Positions 1 through 8,648 are shown, counted from the first letter of the stretch. The stretch is 64,000 bases of DNA from Methylopumilus sp009926035 (GCA_041165405.1 JBEANL010000004.1:33392-97391); one strand, 5' to 3'. Notes: a model not told the origin generated them from the letters alone. A program made the numbers and translations.

Positions 1-521
1 ACACCTGATTCTTTTTCTAATTTTGTAGCCATTTTAATTGCGTTTTGCCATTCACGTTCTTTAACGTATATCTCAAGCAAAGCATTAGATGCATATTGTT
101 TATATTTTCCAGATTCTAACTTTAGAAACAACTCTTCAGCGCGATCAAATAAGCCGGCTTTAAGATAGTCTTGAGCTAATTCAGCTTTCACGGATTCTTC
201 TTGAGAGGGATTAAGGTCACGATTTTCTAATAAATCTAAATGCATATTGATAGCACGATCAATATGACCTATACGCCTTAAGATACTGCCCAAGGCAAAG
301 TGCAATTCAAGAGATTCATTATTAATACGAACAGCATCCATAAAAGCGTTTACTGCTTTTTCGTATTGATTAGTGATAAGGTAATTAAGGCCTTTAAAGT
401 AGGACGCAGGAAGGCTTGTAGACTCCTTCATAAGTTGTTTAATATCAATGCGAGCGGCTACCCAGCCTAATGCAAAGAAGAAGGGAATAACTAGGAGCCA
501 CCAATATTCGAATTGAATCAT
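1..521 (-). CDS. lapB: LapB (YciM), lipopolysaccharide assembly TPR protein, partial
   Basis: This is the N-terminal 173 residues of LapB; the rest lies beyond the left edge. The start is the ATG read leftward from 521. The first ~20 residues form a hydrophobic inner-membrane anchor (WWLLVIPFFFALGW), followed by tandem tetratricopeptide repeats: residues such as FKGLNYLITNQYEKAVNAFM, then LHFALGSILRRIGHIDRAI, then AELAQDYLKAGLFDRAEELF. In other Proteobacteria LapB sits in the inner membrane with its TPR and rubredoxin-like parts in the cytoplasm, and controls LpxC proteolysis and LPS assembly. It follows ihfB, the usual neighbourhood, but the small lapA gene that normally lies between them is absent and a terminator separates the two. 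The rubredoxin-like end is not in the window, so only the anchor and TPR part can be checked here. Confidence 0.88.
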   Translation of the reverse strand, partial: MIQFEYWWLLVIPFFFALGWVAARIDIKQLMKESTSLPASYFKGLNYLITNQYEKAVNAFMDAVRINNESLELHFALGSILRRIGHIDRAINMHLDLLENRDLNPSQEESVKAELAQDYLKAGLFDRAEELFLKLESGKYKQYASNALLEIYVKEREWQNAIKMATKLEKESG

Positions 522-556
522 ATTTGATTTATTGTATATCTATTAATAGATAGATC

Positions 557-593
557 AAAAAAAAAGCATATCCTGGTAAGAAGATATGCTTTT
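557..593 (-). terminator. Intrinsic terminator after ihfB
   Basis: A perfect 9-bp stem (AAGCATATC at 564-572 pairing with GATATGCTT at 583-591) with a 10-nt loop is followed, reading leftward, by a run of nine T residues (557-565). It lies between the ihfB stop and the lapB start, so it should end the rpsA-ihfB transcript and leave lapB to a promoter in 522-556 or to read-through. Confidence 0.75.
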
Positions 594-608
594 AAATGGT
601 GTTTAGCC

Positions 609-887
609 TTATTTATCAACGCGATCTCTAAGTTCTTTACCTGCTTTAAAATGTGGAACATATTTTTCTGGGACTTCCACTTTTGAACCTGTTTTGGGGT
701 TTCTGCCCAAACGAGGTGGTCGGTAATTTAAGCTAAAGCTACCAAACCCTCTAATTTCAATTCTTTTACCTTTGGATAGTGTTTCACCCATGGCATCAAG
801 AATAGTTTTGACCGATAACTCAGCATCTTTATAGACTAATTGAGAGAAGCGGCTAGCAAGTAAGTTTATTAATTTAGACTTCGTCAT
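609..887 (-). CDS. ihfB: Integration host factor subunit beta
   Basis: This 92-residue HU/IHF-family DNA-bending protein contains the family signature near residues 46-65 (IEIRGFGSFSLNYRPPRLGRN), including the RPPRLGRNP arm whose proline intercalates in DNA. It pairs with IhfA, not in this window, to bend DNA in recombination, replication and transcription. IhfB rather than HU is supported by length, by the sequence and by the conserved position directly downstream of rpsA, from which it is separated by only 8 bp. The two are probably co-transcribed, ending at the hairpin at 557-593. Confidence 0.95.
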   Translation of the reverse strand: MTKSKLINLLASRFSQLVYKDAELSVKTILDAMGETLSKGKRIEIRGFGSFSLNYRPPRLGRNPKTGSKVEVPEKYVPHFKAGKELRDRVDK

Positions 888-895
888 AAGATTAA

Positions 896-2611
896 TTATT
901 TTTTACTATCTAATTTTGCCTTTAATAATGCGCCAAGATTAGTTGTGCCCGCATTATCAGAACTTTCTTCAGCTTCTACTTTTTTCTTAGCAGCTTTTGG
1001 TTTAGCTGTATTTTTAGACTTTAGTGAAAGTTGAATTGTTTTTTCTTTAGCATCGACATTGAGTATTTTAACTTCAATTTCGTCACCAACTTTAACAACA
1101 GTTGATGCATCATCAACTTTATCTTCGCTGACTTCACTAATATCAACAGTGCCTTCAACTTGGTCAGCTAAAGTCACTACGATACCAGAAGTATCTGCTG
1201 ATTTAACTGTGCCTTTAATAAAACTACCTTTGTCGTTAGCTTTTGTGAAGCCTGTAAAGTTGTCGCCTGATAATTGTTTAAGGCCAAGAGAAATTCTTTC
1301 TTTCTCAACGTCGATTGCCACGATAAGCGCTTCGAGGTCATCACCCTTTTTAAAGTTTCTAATAGCTTCTTCACCTGTTTTATCCCACGAGATATCAGAT
1401 AAATGGATGAGACCGTCTATGCCGCCATCAAGACCGATAAAGATACCGAAATCAGTGATTGATTTAATAGGGCCGCTAACTTTGTCACCCTTTTTATGTG
1501 TTTCAGAAAATTCTGCCCATGGGTTTGACTTGCATTGTTTCATGCCTAATGAAAGTCTTCTTCTATCTTCATCAATTTCAAGAATCATGACTTCAACTTC
1601 ATCACCGAGCTGTGCAATTTTTCCTGGGTGAATATTTTTATTTGTCCAATCCATTTCTGAAACGTGAACTAAGCCTTCAATACCTGCTTCAATTTCAACG
1701 AACGCACCGTAATCAGTCAAATTAGATACTTTACCGAATAGGCGAGTGCTTACTGGATATCTTCTTGATAAGCCTTTCCAAGGATCATCGTCGAGTTGTT
1801 TTAAACCTAATGAAACACGATTTTTTTCTTGATCAAATTTAAGCACTTTAGCTTCAACTTCATCACCAATATTTAAGATTTCAGATGGGTGCTTTACGCG
1901 TCTCCATGCTAAGTCAGTAATGTGAAGTAAGCCGTCAATACCGCCTAAGTCAACGAATGCACCGTAATCTGTAATATTCTTAATGATGCCTTTTACAGTA
2001 GCACCTTCAGTAAGTGTGCCAATAACAGCATCTCTGTCCGCACCTGAAGATTGCTCCATTACTGCTTTTCTTGAAACAACCACGTTGTTTCTTTTCTTAT
2101 CAATTTTGATAACTTTAAGATCCCATTCTTTATTTTCAAATGGCGATGTATCTTTAACAGGTCTCACATCAACGAGAGAGCCTGGTAAGAATGCTGTGAT
2201 TCCATTTACAGAAACTCTTAGGCCGCCTTTAACGCGACTACTTACAAAACCTTTAACTACCGTTCCCTCGTTCATTGCATCTTCAAGATCAAGCCATGCT
2301 TGCATTTTCTTTGCTTTATCTCTTGATAAGATCGTTGAACCGAAACCGTCTTCTAGTTTTTCAATTGCAACTTTAACAAAGTCACCCACTTTAACGTCAA
2401 GTCCGCCTTGGTCATTAAGGAATTCTTCTGCTTTGATAACGCTTTCTGATTTAAGTCCTGCGTTTACAATCACAAAGTCATTATCAATAGATATAACTTC
2501 GGCTGTAATTACTTCGCCTGAACGCATTTCTTGAAGCGCTATACTTTCTTCAAATAGAGCTGCGAAACTTTCTGTGGATTGTGATTCTGTATTTTTTGCT
2601 GTCGTTGCCAT
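896..2611 (-). CDS. rpsA: 30S ribosomal protein S1
   Basis: This 571-residue protein has the full-length proteobacterial S1 architecture of six S1 (OB-fold) RNA-binding repeats, roughly at residues 35-100, 120-183, 205-272, 290-360, 377-447 and 463-530. Repeats 3 to 6 are the most alike, each with a module of the type ITDYGAFVDL-GIDGLLHITD. The tail is lysine- and alanine-rich. S1 binds mRNA leaders on the small subunit and helps unfold them for initiation. It is flanked by cmk upstream and ihfB downstream, the classical order. The start at 2611 gives MATTAKNTESQ and follows an 85-base leader (described separately). The Shine-Dalgarno is modest (TAGGTAA), as is common for rpsA, which autoregulates its own translation in E. 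coli. Confidence 0.97.
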   Translation of the reverse strand: MATTAKNTESQSTESFAALFEESIALQEMRSGEVITAEVISIDNDFVIVNAGLKSESVIKAEEFLNDQGGLDVKVGDFVKVAIEKLEDGFGSTILSRDKAKKMQAWLDLEDAMNEGTVVKGFVSSRVKGGLRVSVNGITAFLPGSLVDVRPVKDTSPFENKEWDLKVIKIDKKRNNVVVSRKAVMEQSSGADRDAVIGTLTEGATVKGIIKNITDYGAFVDLGGIDGLLHITDLAWRRVKHPSEILNIGDEVEAKVLKFDQEKNRVSLGLKQLDDDPWKGLSRRYPVSTRLFGKVSNLTDYGAFVEIEAGIEGLVHVSEMDWTNKNIHPGKIAQLGDEVEVMILEIDEDRRRLSLGMKQCKSNPWAEFSETHKKGDKVSGPIKSITDFGIFIGLDGGIDGLIHLSDISWDKTGEEAIRNFKKGDDLEALIVAIDVEKERISLGLKQLSGDNFTGFTKANDKGSFIKGTVKSADTSGIVVTLADQVEGTVDISEVSEDKVDDASTVVKVGDEIEVKILNVDAKEKTIQLSLKSKNTAKPKAAKKKVEAEESSDNAGTTNLGALLKAKLDSKK

Positions 2612-2696
2612 TAAATGTTACCTATAAAGTCCTACCTAGCGATAGGGATGTTAAAGTTAGCAATAGATCTTTGAAATCTATTACACCTAAATTTTT
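2612..2696 (-). promoter_or_regulatory. rpsA leader with hairpin, possible autoregulation
   Basis: The cmk-rpsA gap forms an 85-base leader with a 7-bp perfect stem (2662-2668 with 2676-2682) and a small 4-bp CCTA/TAGG stem (2635-2638 with 2643-2646) nearer the start codon. The leader lacks a strong Shine-Dalgarno. In E. coli the rpsA leader folds into hairpins that S1 recognises to repress itself. The resemblance here is only structural, so this call is tentative. Confidence 0.3.
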
Positions 2697-3368
2697 TTAA
2701 GACGTTTGAGACTTTAAACTGAAGAGATGGGTGATATTATCAACGGCATCAGATATGCTTAATGTGTCTGTATCTATTTCTATAGCGTCTTTTGTTTTTA
2801 AGAGAGGTGAGATTTTTCTTTGTAAATCTCGTTCATCTCTTAAAATAATTTCACATAAAACCGAGGCCATATTAGCAGGGTTTCCTTTTGAGATCAACTG
2901 TTTATATCTTCTTTCAGCCCTAATTTGAACGCTTGCAGTTAAGAATATTTTAATGTCAGCATGAGGGAAAACAACTGAAGTCATATCCCGTCCTTCAGCC
3001 ACCAATCCGGGACTTTTTTCAAAGCTTCTCTGAAAGCCGAGAATTGACTCTCTTAAAGCCTTATGAACTGCAACTTCAGAAGCTCCGCGACCTGATTCTT
3101 CAGTGCGTATAGCTTCTGAGACGTCTTTACCATTGAGTAAAATTTGATCATTTTTGAAGTTTAAATCAGTATTTTCGAGAACTTTGAGAAGTAAGGCTTC
3201 GCTATCGAGGGGTATATTTTGTATGCGGCCTGCATAAGCGATCGTACGATAGATTGATCCCGAGTCTAGATAATGAAACCCAAGTTTTTTTGCAACAAGT
3301 TTAGCAACCGTGCCTTTTCCAGAAGCAGAAGGCCCATCAATCGCAATAATCGGAACGTGAGATGTCAT
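2697..3368 (-). CDS. cmk: Cytidylate kinase
   Basis: This 223-residue enzyme phosphorylates CMP and dCMP using ATP in pyrimidine nucleotide salvage and DNA precursor supply. The P-loop GPSASGKGT is at about residues 12-20, followed by LGFHYLDSGSIYR, which matches the CMP-binding DTGAMYR-type segment. VAEGRDMTSVVFP, near residue 120, is the conserved GRD region, and RAERRYKQL is the LID-type arginine segment. Length is normal. It abuts aroA (the aroA stop at 3369 directly precedes the cmk start at 3368), so the two are surely co-transcribed and probably translationally coupled, and rpsA follows. Confidence 0.95.
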   Translation of the reverse strand: MTSHVPIIAIDGPSASGKGTVAKLVAKKLGFHYLDSGSIYRTIAYAGRIQNIPLDSEALLLKVLENTDLNFKNDQILLNGKDVSEAIRTEESGRGASEVAVHKALRESILGFQRSFEKSPGLVAEGRDMTSVVFPHADIKIFLTASVQIRAERRYKQLISKGNPANMASVLCEIILRDERDLQRKISPLLKTKDAIEIDTDTLSISDAVDNITHLFSLKSQTS

Positions 3369-4655
3369 CTATGTCTTTACAATACTTTCTAATACTTCAA
3401 AGTAAGTAGGAAATGTTTTATTTACACAAGCTGGATCATTAATGATGATTGGAATATTTTTAAGGCTGACTAATGAAAAACACATCGCCATTCGATGATC
3501 ATCATAGGTGTCGATCTCTATATTTTCTTTGATGTGAAGAGGAGGGGTGATTTCAATAAAATCTTCACCTTCAACAACCTCTGCACCCAATTTTTTAAGT
3601 TCAGTTGCCATAGCTTTAATACGATCAGTTTCTTTAACGCGCCAACTTCCAATGTTATGAAGTTTAGTTGTGCCTTTTGCAAATAAAGCTAAGACCGCGA
3701 GTGTCATCGCAGCATCTGGTATGTGATTACAATCAAGGTTGATGGCCTGAAGCGTTGCAGCTTTGGAAGCCTTGATCGATCCTTCAAGAATTTGAATTTC
3801 AGCGCCCATAAGCGTTAAGGCTTCGGTAAATTTTATATCACCTTGAATACTATTTTTTCCAATACCTTTGACTTCAATATCACCGGCAAGCGCACCAGCA
3901 GCTAGGAAATATGAAGCTGATGAAGCGTCACCCTCGACAAATATTTCACCCGGGCTGACATAACCCCCTGAGCCGGGAATTACGAAGTATTGCCAGTCTA
4001 TTTTTTTTACTTGAACACCAAATCGATTCATAAGGTTAAGCGTGATATCAATATAAGGTTTTGAAATCAAATCCCCGACGATTTCAATAGAAACTTCTTT
4101 TTTTGTAAGAGGGATCGCCATTAATAGAGCTGTTAAGAATTGACTTGAAATATCACCTCTAATTTTTACTGAGCTATTAATAATAATTTCAGAAGAAGAT
4201 ATTCTTAGCGGAGGGTAGCCTTCTTCATTAAGATAAGTGATATCAGCATTTAATTGCAAAAGTGAATCGACGAGATCTTTAATAGGACGCTCATGCATTC
4301 GAGGCACACCACTTAGCATGTAATCGCCTTGACTAAAGGCTAATGCAGCAGTGAGCGGCCTAAAAGCTGTACCTGCATTACCAAGAAAAATCTCCGCTGA
4401 CTTATTTTTAAACTGACCTCGTGCACCTTGAATGAGAATGTCACCATTTTCTTTTTCTGTAAGATCAACCTGAAGTATTTTTAATGCCTCAATCATATGA
4501 TGGGTGTCATCTGACCGAAGTGCATGCTTGATAGTTGTTTCTCCGTCTGCAATAGCAGATAAGAGAAGAATGCGATTAGTAATACTTTTAGATCCAGGAA
4601 GAGTAACTTGACCAAAAACAGATTGAACAGCTTTTAATTTCTTTTGGTTCGCCAT
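3369..4655 (-). CDS. aroA: 3-phosphoshikimate 1-carboxyvinyltransferase (EPSP synthase)
   Basis: This 428-residue enzyme transfers enolpyruvyl from PEP to shikimate-3-phosphate, the sixth step of the shikimate pathway to chorismate. Visible signatures are LPGSKSITNR (residues 19-28), with the substrate-binding Lys23 and Ser24, and LGNAGTAFRPL near residue 91-101, the conserved glyphosate/PEP region. Other conserved parts are RDGDISSQ-type RGDISSQFLTALL, and CNHIPDAAM followed by WRVKETDRI, carrying the C-terminal catalytic Asp, Glu and Arg residues. It lies 9 bp after tyrA and abuts cmk, forming the tyrA-aroA-cmk-rpsA group known in many Proteobacteria. Nothing unusual is seen. Confidence 0.97.
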   Translation of the reverse strand: MANQKKLKAVQSVFGQVTLPGSKSITNRILLLSAIADGETTIKHALRSDDTHHMIEALKILQVDLTEKENGDILIQGARGQFKNKSAEIFLGNAGTAFRPLTAALAFSQGDYMLSGVPRMHERPIKDLVDSLLQLNADITYLNEEGYPPLRISSSEIIINSSVKIRGDISSQFLTALLMAIPLTKKEVSIEIVGDLISKPYIDITLNLMNRFGVQVKKIDWQYFVIPGSGGYVSPGEIFVEGDASSASYFLAAGALAGDIEVKGIGKNSIQGDIKFTEALTLMGAEIQILEGSIKASKAATLQAINLDCNHIPDAAMTLAVLALFAKGTTKLHNIGSWRVKETDRIKAMATELKKLGAEVVEGEDFIEITPPLHIKENIEIDTYDDHRMAMCFSLVSLKNIPIIINDPACVNKTFPTYFEVLESIVKT

Positions 4656-4664
4656 GTGTTTATA

Positions 4665-5519
4665 TTATTTTGACCATTCGTTTCGAGTTTTACTTGCATT
4701 TTCGAATAACGCCAAAATCTTTTTGGTATCTTCTTGCTCAATGGCTTCTTTAAGTAATTTAATTTGATTTTCAAAAAGCTGAATATCTTCAAGAATAAAT
4801 TTCTTATTTGCGAGTGTAATATCTTTCCACATCTCAGGAGAACTTGCTGCGATTCTTGTAAAGTCTTTAAATCCGCTCGCAGCAAATTTTAAAAGTTTAT
4901 TTGCATTTGTTCTATGCGTAATCATATCTACAAGAGAGAAGGCTAATAAATGTGGCAGATGACTAATCGTTGAAAATATTTTGTCATGATCGTTATGAGA
5001 CATATTTGAAACTATGGCACCTGCATTTTTCCATAGCATTTCGATTTTTTGTTTTGCTTCAAAAGACGTATCTTGATCTGCCGTTAATATGACATTTTTA
5101 TTTTTAAATAGATCAATATGGGCAGCAATTGCGCCATGTTTTTCAGACCCAGCAATAGGATGCCCACCAATGAATTGAGAGTATTGTGGGCCTAAAATTT
5201 GTTTGGCTGATTCAATGACATCAGTTTTTGTGCTGCCCACGTCAGTAATGATCGTGTGTGAAGATAAATGTGGCTGGATTAACTTGAGTATGATCGGAAA
5301 TTGTGCAACAGGTGTTGCGATAATAATAATATGCGCTTCTGAAATATCTTTCTTTAAATCTTGGCTTGTGCGATCAATAAGTTTTAGTTTAATAGCATCA
5401 TTTAGATTATCTTGGTTCCTACCGACACCCACGATATCTGATGCGAAACCTGATTTTTTTGCAGAGAGTGCAATAGATCCGCCAATAAGACCTACACCAA
5501 AAATAAGAATTTTATTCAC
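4665..5519 (-). CDS. tyrA: Prephenate (or arogenate) dehydrogenase
   Basis: This 284-residue single-domain TyrA oxidatively decarboxylates prephenate, or arogenate, on the route to tyrosine. The N-terminal dinucleotide-binding motif GVGLIGGSIAL (residues 8-18) starts the Rossmann fold. GGHPIAGSEKHG near residue 119 is the family's catalytic segment with the key His, and HNDHDKIFSTISHLPH (around 175-190) is the C-terminal helical domain motif. There is no fused chorismate mutase, unlike in enterics. Cofactor preference (NAD versus NADP) and prephenate-versus-arogenate specificity cannot be read with confidence. It precedes aroA by 9 bp, so tyrosine synthesis and the shikimate pathway share a transcript. 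Confidence 0.93.
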   Translation of the reverse strand: MNKILIFGVGLIGGSIALSAKKSGFASDIVGVGRNQDNLNDAIKLKLIDRTSQDLKKDISEAHIIIIATPVAQFPIILKLIQPHLSSHTIITDVGSTKTDVIESAKQILGPQYSQFIGGHPIAGSEKHGAIAAHIDLFKNKNVILTADQDTSFEAKQKIEMLWKNAGAIVSNMSHNDHDKIFSTISHLPHLLAFSLVDMITHRTNANKLLKFAASGFKDFTRIAASSPEMWKDITLANKKFILEDIQLFENQIKLLKEAIEQEDTKKILALFENASKTRNEWSK

Positions 5520-5533
5520 TGTATATAATTGAT

Positions 5534-6295
5534 TTATTTGATATTGTTTAACAATTGAATTGTATCATGTTCACTATTAAATGATCGCCATTCATTATTT
5601 ATGAATAACTCAAAAGGCTTAAAGTGAGTTTTGTAATTCATCTTTTTACTCTCTTTGATCCAGTAGCCTAAATAAACATAATCTAATTTTTTTTCAATGC
5701 ACCAATTGATAAGCCATAGTATGGAATAAGTACCATAACTGAAGGATTTATCGTTTGTATCAAAAAATGTATAGACTGCAGAAATTCCATCATCAATTAC
5801 ATCAACAAAACTTATTATTTTTAAATCATCTTGATCTTCAAATTGAATTAATCGACTATCAATATTACTTTGTAATAAAAATTCACTGTACTGATTAACT
5901 TCATCATCCGTTGTTTTAGATTTTTCATGTCTCGTTTTTTGGTATTCCATGTAAAGCTTAAAATGATTTTCATGAAAGGAAAGTGGAAGGATTGAAGCTT
6001 TTAAATGTTGATGTTTCTTTATGTTCCTTTTAAAGCTTCTTGAGGATATAAAATTTTTAACATTAATGCGAATAGGTATGCATGCATTACAAAGTTCACA
6101 ATAAGGTTTATATGTAAACTTACCGCTTCTTCGAAAACCTTTTTTAATGAGATCATTGTAATGGCTTTGACTAACGAGATGATGGGGTGTGGCAACTAAT
6201 GATTGTGAGGCACGGCCTTCTAGATAACCACATGCATAACTTGTAGTGACATAGAATTGAATTTTATGACATGAAAGTTCGTCAGGAAGGCTCAT
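5534..6295 (-). CDS. bpt: Aspartate/glutamate leucyltransferase
   Basis: This 253-residue protein belongs to the ATE1-like family whose bacterial branch (Bpt) transfers leucine from Leu-tRNA to proteins with N-terminal Asp or Glu, marking them for ClpS/ClpAP degradation. The N-terminal segment has the conserved cysteine-containing TTSYACGYLEGRASQS and YKPYCELCNACIPIRI. The C-terminal acyltransferase fold includes SAVYTFFD, YGTYSILWLI and YVYLGYWIKESKKMNYK. Its ATG overlaps the stop of aat by 4 bp (ATGA), showing translational coupling with the other N-end-rule transferase. tyrA starts 14 bp downstream. Eukaryotic arginyltransferase is the relative, but arginyl specificity is unlikely in this setting. 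Confidence 0.9.
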   Translation of the reverse strand: MSLPDELSCHKIQFYVTTSYACGYLEGRASQSLVATPHHLVSQSHYNDLIKKGFRRSGKFTYKPYCELCNACIPIRINVKNFISSRSFKRNIKKHQHLKASILPLSFHENHFKLYMEYQKTRHEKSKTTDDEVNQYSEFLLQSNIDSRLIQFEDQDDLKIISFVDVIDDGISAVYTFFDTNDKSFSYGTYSILWLINWCIEKKLDYVYLGYWIKESKKMNYKTHFKPFELFINNEWRSFNSEHDTIQLLNNIK

Positions 6296-6978
6296 GTTTT
6301 AATGTATGTATTAAGCAATTGAATAAAATGATTACGCGTAATTTCTTTAGCGCCAAAACTTAAAAGATGTTTTGTTTTCATCTGACAGTCTATCATTTTA
6401 ACGCCCATATTTTCTAAGTATTGGATAGCAAGTACAAATGCAATTTTTGAGGCATCTGTTTCATAGTGAAACATAGATTCTCCGAAAAAAACATCATCTA
6501 AAATAATTCCATAAAGACCGCCAACGAGATTTCCATTAAAATAAATTTCAAAAGAATGAGCTATTTTCATTTGATGTAACTCTGAATAGGCGTTAATAAT
6601 GCGCTCATCAATCCATGTTCCATCTTGATCCTTTCGTTTAACTTCACTGCAGCTTTTAATGACAGATAAAAAATTCTTATCTACTTCAAATTGATAATTA
6701 TTTTTTTTAATTTTCTTAGAAAGGGATGATGAAATCTTAAGATCATCGGGAAATAATACTAATCTTGGATCTGGTGACCACCATAAAATAGGTTCATGTT
6801 GATTAAACCAAGGAAATATTCCTTGTTTATATGCTTCAATAATTCTCTCAGACTTAAGTGTATTAGATATCGCAATAAGACCATTAGGCTCAATAAGCGC
6901 TTGATCAGTATTCGGAAAGGGGTCATGATGATCAAGAAAAGCGATAGAACCGAAATCAGTTTTTATCCATTGACCCAT
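6292..6978 (-). CDS. aat: Leucyl/phenylalanyl-tRNA-protein transferase
   Basis: This 228-residue enzyme transfers Leu or Phe from aminoacyl-tRNA to proteins with N-terminal Lys or Arg, creating N-degrons. Family signatures are AYKQGIFPWFN and ILWWSPDPRLVLFP (residues ~50-80), DGTWIDERIINAY, HSFEIYFNGNLVGGLYGI with GESMFH, and DCQMKTKHLLSFGAKEI. The length matches the E. coli enzyme (234). It is the first gene of the leftward group and faces the TraB-like gene across a 37-bp divergent gap that must hold any promoters. It is followed with a 4-bp overlap by bpt. Confidence 0.95.
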   Translation of the reverse strand: MGQWIKTDFGSIAFLDHHDPFPNTDQALIEPNGLIAISNTLKSERIIEAYKQGIFPWFNQHEPILWWSPDPRLVLFPDDLKISSSLSKKIKKNNYQFEVDKNFLSVIKSCSEVKRKDQDGTWIDERIINAYSELHQMKIAHSFEIYFNGNLVGGLYGIILDDVFFGESMFHYETDASKIAFVLAIQYLENMGVKMIDCQMKTKHLLSFGAKEITRNHFIQLLNTYIKT

Positions 6979-7015
6979 ATGTTTTTGTAAGGAATGCTTA
7001 ATTTAATTTTAAGAT

Positions 7016-7870
7016 ATGAAACGTTTTTCAATATTAGTTATATTACTCTTAAATATTATCTCAATGGCTCATGCCAATGAGAGGGGATTGTTCTGGAAAT
7101 TAAAGGCGCCAAACGGCTCAACCCATTATTTATTCGGAACAATTCATACTGATGATAATAGGATTATTAAATTCTTACCTGTCGTTAAAAAATCAGTCAG
7201 TCAGTCAGATCTTCTTCTTGTAGAAATTACACCTGATAATCATTCACCAAATCTCATTTTGAAGGATCATTCTTTAGTATCGAAATTGACCGAAGATGAA
7301 TTGAATCAAGTGAAAAAACTTTCAGAATTTCATGTGATGTATTTCGAAAATGTAATCAGAATGAAACCTTGGCTTTTAGCAGTCATTTTTGATTCACCAA
7401 AGCCTCATACTGAATTTAATCAAGACTACCTTTTGATGGCTATGGCAGCAGATTTAGATAAAGATGTTATAGGCATAGAGTCATCGCAAGAACATTTTGC
7501 CGCAATGGACTCATTATCTTTAGATGAACAATTAATCATGCTTAGAGCGGTTTTAAAAAAGACAGAGAAAGAAAGATTATCCGATTACAATTTACTTATG
7601 AAAGACTATCTTTCAGCTGATGTAGAACAAATACGTCATACCGATGAGCGATTAACGGGTAAGTTATTACCAGAAGCGTTGTGGGCTAAAATTAAAGTTC
7701 AGCTTATGGATGAGAGAAATAAAAAAATGGTTGCAAAAATTAAAGAACTTTCAAAAGATAAGCAGTTGTTCATTGCAGTAGGAGCTTCACATCTTGCGGG
7801 TCAAGATGGCTTGTTAAGTCAGTTAAGGCAATCAGGATTTAAAATGACTCCTATGAAAGCCTTTGAATAA
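7016..7870 (+). CDS. TraB/GumN family protein, secreted
   Basis: This 284-residue protein belongs to the TraB/GumN family (COG3735-type), whose members resemble Tiki metalloproteases. It opens with a Sec signal peptide (MKRFSILVILLLNIISMAHA), with a probable cleavage after AHA at residue 20, so it should be periplasmic or lipid-facing. The N-terminal family motif YLFGTIHTDD, with its conserved GTIH histidine, is at about residues 40-49. The C-terminal motif LFIAVGASHLAGQDGLLSQL, with the conserved GASH-GxxGL, is near 257-276. These paired motifs hold the putative metal ligands. Its true substrate is unknown in bacteria. The following methylase gene starts immediately, 1 base after its stop, so the two are likely co-transcribed. 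Confidence 0.8.
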   Translation: MKRFSILVILLLNIISMAHANERGLFWKLKAPNGSTHYLFGTIHTDDNRIIKFLPVVKKSVSQSDLLLVEITPDNHSPNLILKDHSLVSKLTEDELNQVKKLSEFHVMYFENVIRMKPWLLAVIFDSPKPHTEFNQDYLLMAMAADLDKDVIGIESSQEHFAAMDSLSLDEQLIMLRAVLKKTEKERLSDYNLLMKDYLSADVEQIRHTDERLTGKLLPEALWAKIKVQLMDERNKKMVAKIKELSKDKQLFIAVGASHLAGQDGLLSQLRQSGFKMTPMKAFE

Positions 7871-7871
7871 T

Positions 7872-8648
7872 ATGAAGCACCAAGTTATTTCATCTCGCGG
7901 AAATCAACACTTTAAACATTTGAAAAAACTTAACGAATCACCGCGTTATCGCCATGAAGTGCAGCAAACTATTTTAGATGGGATGCACCTTATTGAATCT
8001 TATGCGGAACGGTTTGGTTCTCCTGATTCAATAGCTTTAATCGAGGGCGGTCATATTGATCAGATTGCATCTTATCTTAATGAAAATACACAGGTATTAG
8101 AATTCCCAGCAGGGCTTTTTTCTGAAATAGCACCTGTCATATCTCCTACAGGCATTTTGGCTTCTATTAACATCCCGCATTTGGAGCCACCAAAAAAACA
8201 AAACTGTATTTTATTGTTAGAAGATATTCAGGATCCAGGTAATTTGGGGAGTATATTGAGATCTGCAAGTGCCTCTGGTGTTGACCTTGTTTTTCTGTCT
8301 GATCATTGCGCTGACCTTTGGTCCCCCAAAGTTTTACGAGGTGGCCAGGGGGCCCATTTTCATCTTCCATGTATTGAGAAAGCAAATTTTTCAGATATTA
8401 CAAAAACATTCACTGGAAAAATTTTCGCAACAACATTAAGTGGAAAATCCATTTTTCAAGAAGACTTGAAAGGCCCCGTCGCATTTATTTTTGGGAACGA
8501 GGGGAATGGTATTCATTCAGAAACGATGCGATTAACTTCACATTCAATTCATATACCTATGGAAAAAGGTATTGAATCTCTAAATGTTTCAGCAGCTGTC
8601 TCTGTATGTCTATATGAAAAATATAGGCAAGAACACTCTAATGTTTAA
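7872..8648 (+). CDS. SpoU/TrmH-family RNA 2'-O-methyltransferase
   Basis: This 258-residue protein has an N-terminal substrate-binding L30e-like domain (about residues 1-100) followed by the SPOUT methyltransferase domain. The three SpoU motifs are clear: LLEDIQDPGNLGSILRSA (motif 1, catalytic Asn/Arg), FIFGNEGNGI (motif 2) and IPMEKGIESLNVSAAVSVCL (motif 3, knotted SAM site). The likely target is a 2'-O-ribose in 23S rRNA or tRNA; which one cannot be told. I use the ATG at 7872 rather than an in-frame TTG at 7863 that would overlap the previous gene. The gene overlaps hslO by 11 bp tail to tail. Confidence 0.87.
   Translation: MKHQVISSRGNQHFKHLKKLNESPRYRHEVQQTILDGMHLIESYAERFGSPDSIALIEGGHIDQIASYLNENTQVLEFPAGLFSEIAPVISPTGILASINIPHLEPPKKQNCILLLEDIQDPGNLGSILRSASASGVDLVFLSDHCADLWSPKVLRGGQGAHFHLPCIEKANFSDITKTFTGKIFATTLSGKSIFQEDLKGPVAFIFGNEGNGIHSETMRLTSHSIHIPMEKGIESLNVSAAVSVCLYEKYRQEHSNV

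Noticed and set aside
1059..1631. A 190-codon open frame on the plus strand inside rpsA (and a similar 183-codon one at 1983-2534)
   Set aside because: Both lie antisense to the repeated S1 domains, have serine/threonine-rich translations with no family match, and reflect the codon use of rpsA. They are shadows.
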